Shown here: positions 41,401-53,400 of the stretch, in pieces
Numbering within the stretch: position 1 is the stretch's first letter
Layout of the letters: each line of letters begins with the position of its first letter
Origin: Aphrocallistes beatrix
Taxonomy: Eukaryota; Porifera; Hexactinellida; Sceptrulophora; Aphrocallistidae
DNA length: 64,000 nt
Assembly (NCBI GenBank): GCA_963281255.1
Contig: OY725504.1
Coordinates: 3,348,001-3,412,000, forward strand
Reading direction: 5' to 3'
The notes under the pieces: generated by a model
The model's input: only the letters and a program-made list of their open reading frames with translations
The model's database searches: none
Told to the model about the DNA's origin: nothing
Made by a program: the position numbers and the translations under genes

Positions 41401-44400
41401 GTATTCCGCCGTGCAGTCATCATCACCTGTACCAGACCGTATGATGTATATTCTAGAGGAAGAGAAACGCTTTGCGAGTCGGATTCCGAGCATCTACACA
41501 CAAGAGCGTCTTAATGACAGCGAAGACCAAAACTCGTATTGGAAAGATCAACTAAACACGTCACAGAGTGGGAAGAAGAAATCCAACAGCGATTCTGAGC
41601 TAAATAAACTGGCTTCTAAGAGGGATGAAGTTACGATAACACTCCCCCCTGAAAATGAACCTCCTCCTCTCCCAAACTATTCCACTTTCCCCGGGGACTT
41701 ACAACAGGACGATGTAGTAGAGGATACACCATCATCCTTTGAACCCTACACTGACTTCACCCCCATTCCCATTGATATCATAGACGAAACAGATGCCCCG
41801 GACGATCCTCTACAAGTATACACGCCTCCCTTTGACTACCTTCAAGGGGTCCCTTCCCCTCCTTCCTCACGGCTAATCCTTGAAACCAACTCTCCCCTCA
41901 TGTCACCACCAGAAGAATTCGACAGTACGGATCCAATCGACGCACTACTACCACCTCCTCCCATTGTTAACAAAAGCTTCATTGATGATGATTTCCTACC
42001 GCCACCTCCTTCAAGCTTAGAATTAAAAAGTATGCGTGATCAGAAAGATGTAGCTCCGCCAGATGAAATACTCTACCGTATGGACTTGAAACATAGCAGA
42101 CGTTTCAAAAAGCCTGAAGAGTGGTCGACAGATGAGGTAGGAGATTGGCTAGAGAGTTTCTCTATGGAAGGGTATAGAGAGACTTTTATTGAGAACGACA
42201 TTCAAGGATCGCATTTACAGCTGCTGAATAAAGAGGACTTGACTGCGCTCGGGATCACCAAGCTAGGCCATAAAATGACTATCCTTAAAGAAATATCCAA
42301 ACTTCACTTTTAGTCCTTCACTCCCTCATCAGTTGAAAGCTTATTTTTTATTTCATAAACTTTCTGAAACCTTCTGTTAGGCTAGCAGACGAGGTAAAAT
42401 TAAACTGTCTATTATCCCAAATTATTTATTACTTGGATCAAACATTGTTGTGTGATGCCAGATTGAATGCCCTTACAATTATGCACGAGCTGCAAACAGA
42501 CATTTAAATTATTTTAGTACCTGTATAGTGTATAAGTGTTGTCATGAGTACTTAGCATACGCCACAGGTCTTCTTTAGTTTGGTGATAGGTCTGTAATTT
42601 TATTGCGTTATGTATGGTTCAAGAGTACTTTATTCATGAGGCGAAGTGGAAATATAACATTTGCGAGTTTAGTATAGCATAAACTTTTATTTAGCAGTGC
42701 AATTTATTAATTACTGTTCTATGTACTAAATTTTGCACTTATTTCAACAGGTGTTAATACCCTGAGTATAAATTTTACCAGTGACTAGAAACCAAAACTA
42801 AATCGTAGTTACTGATTAATTTGAACTTAATTATCAGAAAATACGTATATTCAGGATAAGTTAGGTAGTTTTTTTTGCTTTCAAGTGATTTAGAACTATT
42901 ACTTTCAACATAGAACCATTCCTATTGAACATGAAAATGTGCGATACGAATCAAATTTTGTGATAACCTATAAATACAAAAATTATGAACTACCAATAAT
43001 TATCAACAAATAATGCATTTCGAATCAAAAAGAAGACATCTAGAAAAAGACTCACTCAATCGCCTGGAAAGAGATATCACTCTTAAGAAGGATGAAGTTA
43101 AGAGACGATATAACACATATAAAGAAAATCTAGAACTAGAAGAGAGGGAGTTAAACAAAATACTAGACCAAATATATGCCAATGCTTTGGCAAGGCTCAA
43201 CGAACGCAACAAGCTTATAGCCAATTTAAATTCCTGTTGTGCTAAGTTGGGAGACTGCAAGAATAACAGACTGGTGGATACTTATGAACAGAGTATCGCA
43301 CCGCTCAATGAGAAGATTTACGAACTCAGAGATGATTGTATTATCGCACCGAACATAAGATTGGATTGGAACGAAGAGGCAATTGAATCCACTGGGAATC
43401 TATGCTCATTCAGAGTGACGTCAGCTCCCTATAAAGAGCGTATATACCCGGAGTGGACGGCTGTTGAGAATGGGGAGGGTGAAAACGAGATGTTGGAACC
43501 TAATTCGTTGATTCTCGCTAATGGCGAAATTCTCGTCTCAGATTTGAGTAGAAATGCGATACAAATCTTCAATAAACAGGGCGCATATTTATCTTCAATA
43601 AATCACCCGAACTTGCACAGACCAACGTACATGCATGCTTACAAAAATTCGCTTTTCGTATCATGTGATGGGAAGGAAGAGAAAGTATTGAAATTCGTGC
43701 GAACCCAGGGGGGCGAATGGGAATATGAAAACAAGATTATAGTGGGACACTCAATAGCGGCACTGAATGTTGATGATAACGGAGTTTTATACATTTTCTT
43801 GTCAGAAATGTTCAAAGTCTTTGCAGTGGAAACAGCCTGCATGAAGAAAATGGTGGAATTTGAGCTTAAAACTAAACACTTCGTGGAAAGTAGGACACAG
43901 ATAATGGACGCGAAACTTCACAACGGTGAATGGTACATTCTTTTCGCCAACACCGAATATCCACTGCAATGCTTTGATAAGAATGGAAAACTCACACGGA
44001 CCGTAATCCCCAGTCAGCTTTTGAAAGGAGCGCTCCACTTCTGTATGGATCCAGACGGGAACATTATCACTACCGAAGAGTGGAAAGGTCAAGTGAGCGT
44101 GTTCACAAACAACGGAGAATTCATTTCAAGCATAGGCTCATCTGGAGACATGGAGAAACCAAGAGGAGTAGACATTGACGAAGATGGCCGTGTATTTATT
44201 TGTGATTTAAAATCCTATGACATGCTGTCTTGTTATTAGAATGTATATAGACTTGCTAAATGCTATTAAAAATCGAATCTGAAATTGATCACATAAAATT
44301 GTTATTCAGTACAAATCTTTGCCAATCTCTCTACTATAACTACCACAATTTCATATCGGAATGTTATATTAATTAATATTATCATCATTGAATCAATGAA

Positions 44401-47400
44401 ACATTTTGATTACAAAAGGTGCTAATTCAAGGTTTTCAGCTGTAACATTTTTGGATGGCTTATGAATCATAAGAGTTGTAGAGACTTTTACAAATAAATT
44501 TTTTACGGTCTTGAAAAGATGTGTTTGGAATATTCAAACAGTTCTATGGTAGCGCATCATTAGAACTTTTCAAATTCTCACGCTGTATAAATAGCATTGT
44601 ATGTGACCTCATCATTTAGTTTGTTTACTGGAGCGCGTGTCTAAATTACTCAAGCAGATAAATAAATTCTTTCGAAATAGGCTTTCAGAATATTTATATA
44701 AACCCCAACTACGACTCCCTAAACTCATATAATTCATTCCAGATTTCCAATGTCTGAACCCGCATCTCAAGACCTGACCTATACCCCGCTTGATCGCGCG
44801 AAACATCAGTTTGAAAATGCCAAAATCGCGTTTGAAAAGACTATTCTGTCACAAGAAAAGGTGTTCGATGAGGCAAAAGGGATCCCAGACTTCTTGAGCG
44901 ACAGTTTCGGCATTTCCCGCGTCCTCTTAGCGTTTCCTCGAGGTGCTACCTTCCTCGATGAACTCATGAGATCAAACCGTACAAGTGTCTACGAACAGTT
45001 TGGAAAAACTGAGGAAAAACCCGAGTCAAAAACTCGTTTCAATCTAGGCTTCAATCGAGGTGCACGCAAACAATCCGACCCGTCGCAAGACACAGAAAAG
45101 GTGTTAGAAATCGCAGTTCGCATTCACTTCTACACTGACAGTAATATAGTAACGATAGTTGATCACGCTAGCAATCTGGTAGTTGACTGTGGAATTGTTC
45201 CTTCAGACATGCCGAAAGACAAATTCTGGCCTCACTTCTTCAGTCGTAGCATGGAAATGGTACCAAAGCTCAAATATGCATCCGTAATAATAGACAACTC
45301 AACATTCATCAATTCAATCGACATCGCATACGCCTATGGAGTGCCTAAAAAGCGACCAGTAAGCGACCCCGCTCCAGTAACAGCAGTGAGTGATAGTGAG
45401 GACGAGGAGGTTGAGGACAAGTCCTCCTGTCTGACTTGCAAATCCGTTCGTCATCGCACTAACCCTTCTTATCGCCGCTGTGTTTGGTGCCGCTTCACGA
45501 TAGATTCTGAATTCGAAGGTGTGAAAAAAGTACACATACTAATGGACATCCTGCAGCACTTGAAATGCATCCCTAATCTGAGTGATAAAGAGAAATGCGT
45601 TCTAGCGGATCTTGTCGTGTGTGTGATCAGCCAGCATAAGGTGAAACATTTCGCGCTGCTCAGCCTAAGGAGTAAGCCTGGTGTCATATACGAGACACTT
45701 CGCAATTTGAAAGAAGACATCTATTCTCTCCTCTATTTCCTGGTAAAGAAAGAAGTCACTGAGAAACTGCACCAAATAATTCCCATCGGGATGGAGCGTA
45801 CTTTCTATGCTGAGTTTGAGATGATAGGCGTACCCAAAGGGAAAGTGGATAGGTACAGGTTGAATATAGAGGTTTTTGAGAAGCTGCATAGCATTTGGGA
45901 GGAATACTTCACAGCTGATTGTCTGGAGAAGATTCTGTACTACGAGGCCACTTGTGAGATCTACTTCTACCCACTGAACGTAGGTACGATCCCTTGTAAC
46001 AAGAAAAACTGTAAGAACTGTGAAATGATGGTCGAGAAGAAGCATTTCACGAGCACACAAAGACGCAAAATATACGAAGTTAGTGACTCGATTAACTGTA
46101 ACGCACGCTGTATCATCTACCTACTAACTTGCACTATATGTCGTAAGCAGTATGTAGGCTCTAGCAGTAAGGAATTGCAAGCTCGCCTTGAAGACCACCG
46201 CTCCATGGCTAGGCAAGGTAGGGGAACAAGCGCGGATGTACACGCCTTCTATGAGCATGCTAAAAACCGCGAGAATGTGCCGAAGGACAAGCGATGCAAA
46301 GTTGATAAGCACCAAGTGATCTCATTGAAGGATGACCCTATGAAGATATACGAGCTGATTGGAATCGAGATTACCAAACCTCACAAATTGGCCGATAGGG
46401 AGAGTCACTGGATCCGTGAGCTGGAGAGCGCAGTACCTCACGGGCTAAATGAGTTCTACTAGCCCCCGTCCCCCCTCCTCTTCTTCCCTCTCCTCCTTCT
46501 TACCTATTCAAGTATACGCTCCTATCACTTACATCTCATCTGTCTCAAACGCACCCCGCTTCTTACTAATACGCTCCCCTTTCTTACCTTATTTATAACT
46601 TGATACTAATTCTTAATACTTTTGTACTGCTATTATAGATGGCCTTATGTTGTTGCTTCTCTACTTATTATAAGCTAGCTTTTACATTAGTGCTTTCTTG
46701 ATTGCATTTTCTATAAAATTATGTTCAAATACGTATATACTATGTTATATAATATCATTAGTTTATTCCCTCTTCTACTTGTGTTGACTATTACCACATA
46801 AACTTATACGTAAATCGCTACACTAAACGAGTAATATTCCTTACATTCTCTCGACGTTACTTTCTTCCCTTCTCATCCCCTGGTACGTAGAATCGAGCAG
46901 GATCTGCTGTAGAGAGGTGCCTCGACGCAGGTACAGTCTGTGTGTGTGGTGAGCTGAGAAGTTGGGAGAGGGGAGGCTTAGGGTAGTGGGAGTACTAAAC
47001 GTGGTTAATTCCGCTTGATCGTCCGTGGTGTAATGGGCTGGATCCTGATCGCCACGTGTTGACACAGGGAATTTGTAGGAGACATAGCAGTCTGTCTCTC
47101 CCCATACACCTAGTACATAGAATCATCAAGTATGCTATCAACATGCAATTACAATCATGGCATTACCTGATCCTAAAGGGTGCACGTCTTTCGCTCCATC
47201 GATACAAATCTCAAAAACGTGTTCTGAATCTTCAGAGAAAACATGATCAGATGCGGAGACTGGAAATGAACCCTCCTGAGAAAGGAAGAGCGGTGCAGTC
47301 ACACCTGCCTCCTAATCATGAATAAATACGAATTACCATCGTTCTAACAAAAATATTTACAGTATTATACATATGAATATTTAAAAATTATATTCAACAA

Positions 47401-50400
47401 ATATTAGACTATTTATGGCAGCTAAGTTCGTCTCTCCAACAAGATATCCTGATGTCCCGAGTCAGGAAGAAACCCGATTCATCCGCCGTGCAGAACGCGC
47501 TATTGTAGATGCGAAGGGCAAGGCTCGTCCCGAATTGAAAGGCGAACACGGCTGGACACAACTGGGCATGTGCGAGTCTAGCTTCTTACACCCATCTTAC
47601 GTGTCCAACAATATTGAGCGGAGAAGCGCGCATGAGTTGAGCATCGAATCGTTCCGCAGGCAGTACGAACTGCCAGGGAAGCCAGTCGTGTTGACAGGAT
47701 TGATGAGAGATTGGGCAGCGAAGAGGAAATGGACGATAGAAAGATTGACTAAAAAGTACCGCAATCAAAAGTTCAAATGCGGTGAAGATGATGACGGGAA
47801 TAGTGTGAAGCTGAAAATGAAGTATTACAGATATTACGCGCAGACAAATCGAGATGACAGTCCCTTGTATATCTTCGATAGCGGCTTTGGGGAGCATCGA
47901 AAGAAGAAATCCATCCTGGAGGATTATCAGGTACCAGACTATTTCGCTGACGATCTATTCCGGTATGTCAGTGAGACTCGACGGCCACCGTACCGCTGGT
48001 TCGTAATGGGGCCGCCCCGGTCTGGGACGGGAATTCACATCGACCCTCTTGGGACTTCGGCCTGGAATGCGGTCGTACACGGACGCAAGCAGTGGTGCAT
48101 TTTCCCGCCTAACACCCCGAAGGCGATGGTGAAACCGTGCACAGGAGAGGGCGGGAGTCAGCGCTCAGAAGCGATCTCTTGGTTCCGCTATGTATACCCC
48201 AAATGCCTCTTGTCGTCATGGCCGAGCGAGTTTCGGCCGTTCGATTTCATCCAAGAAGCAGGAGAGGTGGTGTATGTGCCTGGGGGTTGGTGGCATGCAG
48301 TCGTGAACCTTGACTTGAGTGTAGCAGTCACTCAGAATCTCGTCTCCCCTGTCACTTTCCATCGGGTCCTGCCGAAAACGTTGAGAGGCAGACCGAAATT
48401 TGCCGAAAAATGGTTAGAAAACCTACAAAAATATCGCCCAGAAGTTGCAAGTGAGGCGGAACAGATAAACTTAGATGCTAACACTGGTTTGCCGACAAGC
48501 AGCTCCAGTTCTTGTAGCAGCTCGAGTTTGAGCAGCGATAGCGAGAGCTACTCAGATAGCGAGGCCGAGGGTGAGGGGAAAGGGCGGGACAATCCGCAAG
48601 ATTCGAGTATGTCCGAATGCGGGAGACGTACACAAGGAATGAAGCGACCAATACAAACCACACATCTTTCAAAATCTGTTCCTGACACGAAGAAAGTGAG
48701 AGAATCAAGTTTAATAGATGAAGATAGTAGATAGGGATTTACTCGTTACTGCTAACTGTTATAATATGCCATTTCAGTCTAATTGACAGATCATGAAGCT
48801 TCTATTAGTGAATTTGGATGCATTTTGAAAAGAAAATTGATTATTACTTATTCAAATGATTACTCACTTTATTTTTGTTCTGCATTTTGTCTGTAGTTTT
48901 AAAGTTGAAATTTCCTTCAGTAATGTTGTCTTCTAACTTGCTAATTTGTTCCAGAGAGCCGAGTGCTAACAGAGCGGAGATGAAACCACGATTCTTTCCA
49001 GTGAGTGGGTCTGTTATAGGGTAACATCCATTTTCGCTAATAATTGGGTACTGTCCCTACGAATTATAATGGCATATATTATATCATTACATATAACACG
49101 AATTAAAATAATTAGTTAATTTGCCTGTAGAGATTGTGTGGTGTTTTCAGGGTGTGTGAAACTGATGTAGAACTGATGAAGTGAGAGTTGAACAAGACCG
49201 ATCAACTCATCTCTGACTCTATTTCGATTAGTCTCCTTATGCCACACTTCTACCACAGCCACTTTATTACACAATCGTGTTGATAGCACTTCGTGTGTCA
49301 ATTGAACAGGAAATAATTGCCTAGAAATTAGGAAATAAACATTGCATTTTGAAGCTGATGCTACATTTTTAAATAATACCTAAAGGCGAAGTTGGGAGAT
49401 GCATTTTCCCAGTGCACCGTGCTATGTGGTGATGGATCGGCACAGAATATCTTTGCCACTAAATAGGGGTTAACACCTCTCCAAGGACATTCCTTCCGAT
49501 TGATCGCTATCTCAGTACCATCTGATACCAGTAGCAACAGGTGTAGCCATCTGGCGTTGTCAGGATGAGTGTGTGCTGGAGAGTTTTCTGATTCGTAACT
49601 GCTAGACTCTTCGTCTGTTGAAGTGTATTCTTCTTCCACGTGTGAAGGAGAAGCAAATGTTACATGTTTGTCTTTATTCACTTTAATTGGAGTCCTAGGC
49701 GTATTCATCTCATCTAAAATGTGTATTCTTTAATTCATAGCTGAGTATTTCTATTTATTTAAGCTCACCTTTTTTTGTGCTCTCTTTATATTCCTTTACC
49801 TTCTTCGTAAAGTGAGCTGCTTCGCCAGCTAACTCTATGCTGGCTTCTAACTGAGTTGGGTGCTGCTCTTTCTGGAGGTGTGAAGGCACACAGACTTCAA
49901 GCGAGGCATTCAAATCGAGGTTTTCAGATTCTAACAGATCTCTGAGGGGAATTGATGCGACACCTGTTCATTCAAACTGTCTAAAAATTAGTTAATTATT
50001 CTGGATTCAAAGCTACACTACCTAAATAAATCGCTTTTTTCTGTCCCAGGTTCTTTCTATAAATCTTGAATTCAATTTTGCTGTTCCACCATTTCCTAAT
50101 CATTCCGCCTGTTAAACACAGTGGCACAACGGTTCTATGGTTGAATAGGATGTTTCCCTCTCCGTCTACTTTCCTAGTGATAACCCGAACGCTCTCTTCA
50201 GGTCTCCGAGTAGTCCGTTTCCGAGTGTCTGCGGTTTCTTGTTGGTCGAGTTGGTACTCCACGATATAAGTGCATCTAGATGTGGAAACGAATAAATGGT
50301 TTAATTCTGGTTAAAATAACGAACGTATCTGCTCACCTGTAGATTCTAGAGATCTGTGTGGGTGGGGTTATTGGTGCGTTCAGGGTTTCCAGAGGAGAAT

Positions 50401-53400
50401 TGAATATTAGTTTACCGATTTGCACCCTAGCTGCGTAAACTCGCCCCAGTTCTGTGATCTTGTCTATTCCCAGTCTGTCTCGAATTGATTCATAACTCTG
50501 TTCACTACTTCCTCTTTGTGGAGAAATTGCATTAGTTTTGTGAGGTAATATCTTATTAGTTTGAAAAGGAGTGTGCTTATCTTGAGTAGGTATTTCCTCC
50601 AGGACTGATGCAGTTTGTTCTTGAAAGATACCGGTCTCGAGTATCAATGGATCATCAAATGGTAATTCTCTATAAAATTATCTTTAATCATACTTAAACC
50701 AAAATGAGAATCTCCATATTCTTACATTTACTTAAAGTAGTATCTTACTAACAATATTTGATTTCTGTCTGCAGTTAAGTTGTCGCAGTAGAGGATATTT
50801 TCAATTAGCGCGGGATCTCGTACCAAACTCTCCTCAAGGAATTGGCTATATTCTCCTGGTAAGGCTTGTTCACCCCCTGTGGTCTGAGTGGGATCCTCTG
50901 GTAGCAGTAGTCCTGCAAGGATGCTATATATTAGCATGTGTCGTGGAATTAAATAAATAAATGCCTACCGATTACTGTGTCAATTTCTGTTAGATTTGTG
51001 CTGTGTTGTGATGTTGGATACGTTTTGCTTCCATACGCGTTGCCATTATAACGAGTATGGTGGTTTGCAGCAGAGTTAGGAAACGGCTGCTGATACTGAT
51101 TGAGCTTTTCCTGAGATTCGAGTAAGGACTCTACCATGTTCTTCCTCAGTGATTCTCCCTTCTCTATCAGTAGTGACAGAGAGTTATCTGATTCAAAAGC
51201 GGGATCTAAACACACAATAGATACCTATGTATAAATAACTGTACATAGCATATTATTAGATTTTTTTATTATTAGATTTAATGGCTAACCTACCACCCAT
51301 GTTCGACTACATCCGTAAAGAGATTGAAATTAAGGCGCACCCTATCAGTGATGACTACGAACTGACGAATATCGAGTTGGGTGTAGGTCTTAGTGGGAAA
51401 GTATATAAGTGCATAGAGCGAGCAACAAAAGCGGAAAGAGCAGTCAAGGTATTAAACTCGTCAAAAAACGCAAGAAATGAAATGTCAATCCACTCACAAG
51501 TCTGTCACCATGTAAATATCGTAAAGGTCATATCTATATATGATGAAAATCGCGAAGATACGAAAAAGGTGTACATTGTAATGGAGATCATGACTGGTGG
51601 AGAATTGTTTGATAGAATCAAAGAGAAGGAATTCTTCACAGAGAGAGAAGCGGCAAAAATGGTACGACAGGTTTGCTTAGCAATCAGCCACTTGCACAAG
51701 AACGGAATCGCACATAGAGATGTCAAACCAGAAAACTTTCTTTTCGCAACGAAAGAAGAGAATTCTATCTTGAAGCTTACAGATTTCGGATTCTCGAAGA
51801 ATTACCGCGAATCAAACTTAACCTCACCCTGTTACACGCCTTATTACGTCGCACCAGAAGTGTTAACAACCGCGAAATATGACAAAGCATGCGACATGTG
51901 GTCAGTAGGTGTGATAACCTACATCATGTTATGCGGGTACCCACCCTTCTACTCACATTCTGAGAGAACCTTTTCACATGGAATGCAGTCACGTATCAAA
52001 CAAGGCCAGTATCACTTCCCTCAAGATGATTGGAAAAACATCTCAAAAAGCGCGAAAGACCTCATCCACAATCTTCTGAGAGTAGACCCTAAGTCTAGAT
52101 ATACGGTTGAACAGACGCTAGCTGACCCTTGGATAGCTAAGTACCAGGAGGTCCCTTTAACACCACTAACGACTGGCTCGATGCTAGGCACGAAGCAGAA
52201 TTGGCCGGAGATCTTGGACACCTTCCAGGTGTCTCTATCTGAAATGCGACTTCGAGATAATATTGTGTTAAAACCACTCTCAGAGAGTAATTCTCTGTTT
52301 AAGCGCCGACAGAAGAAGGAAGGTACAGCGTCGGAATTAGTGGAAAAGAAAGAATTAATTGACTAGGACATGTATAGATTATAGGTATATTATTCAAATT
52401 CCTCAACACACTACATGTACTATACTAACTAGGATTGTGTATTTTATTATATTATTACCTTTTTCAGTTGTATTTACCAATGTTTTTACATCTTCAAACT
52501 CGGTGCGCTTATATAACCGAGGTTTGTGGGACTTTATTGGGATTGGTGATTCTTCAAAACTCTGTTCTCTTACGGGCGAGAGAATGAGATCGGGATCGGG
52601 TGTAGGGATTCTTAATTGTTTAGTTGGTTTAGGCTTGCGTAGGTTCGGAATTGGGAAACCATCTTGCAGTGCAGAGGGAATCATATCAAATTGATCATCA
52701 AAGTGCGGCTCTTTCTGTACTACGCCTACACAATGTTATCATAAAGTAGTGATGATATAGAGCATTTTATCTCAGGCAAAATTTTTGTAATCAACAGGGT
52801 ATAATTAATCTTCTTTGAGTCGGTTACGAATCACTGATTACCTATCATTGTGAGTTTAGCCTTTATCCTCAAGTTTGCAATGTGTCTCCTCGTGTTGTCG
52901 TATAGTGGAACAATATCTGTAATATAATCCTAAATAATAGAACAATGAATGGCGTACTGATTAAAAAAATGTAGCAGCTCAACAAATAAATATGCAATGT
53001 CGGAGTTACATTGTTAATTGGATGACTCGTAATTGTAAGTTAATAGGCTTGCTGGAAACCTGAGCTGAAAGACCAAAAACACGTGAGGCGCTCATTTATA
53101 TAATAGGATTATACATATATATATATATTCAAATCTTTGAGAGAGAAATAATTATTGCTAGCATACTTCTATTAAGACGCGTTGAAGACAAGGTAGAATG
53201 GGAACCAGCCCGAGTATCCTCACAAATGATGAATTGGATGAATTGCACCAAGAGACCAAGTTCACTCATCATCAAATAAAACGACTGCACATACGCTTCA
53301 ATGCGTTGGATAAAGAGAATAAGGGTCATCTCCAAATGAAAGACCTCCAATTGATACCAGAGTTGGCACTGAATCCTTTGGGAAGTAGGATCATTGAATC

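Larger units (their letters stand above)
29764..46886 (-). other. 17.1 kb C2CD3 intron holding six plus-strand genes
   Basis: The donor after the exon ending at 46887 reads GTACCA and the acceptor is TTTACAG before 29763. Inside lie SNRPD1, CENPI, SEL1L, SHANK, an NHL-repeat gene and a GIY-YIG gene, all on the opposite strand. If unspliced, the upstream exon would reach a stop after about 15 codons (46841-46843), and the downstream exon has no in-frame ATG before a stop. Both points favour one spliced product over two separate genes. The donor is weak, so trans-splicing or a recent split remains possible. Confidence 0.7.

Noticed and set aside
39118-41501. Several minus-strand and out-of-frame ORFs across SHANK exon 2
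   Set aside because: They are shadows of the long SHANK frame; none has splice support or family resemblance.
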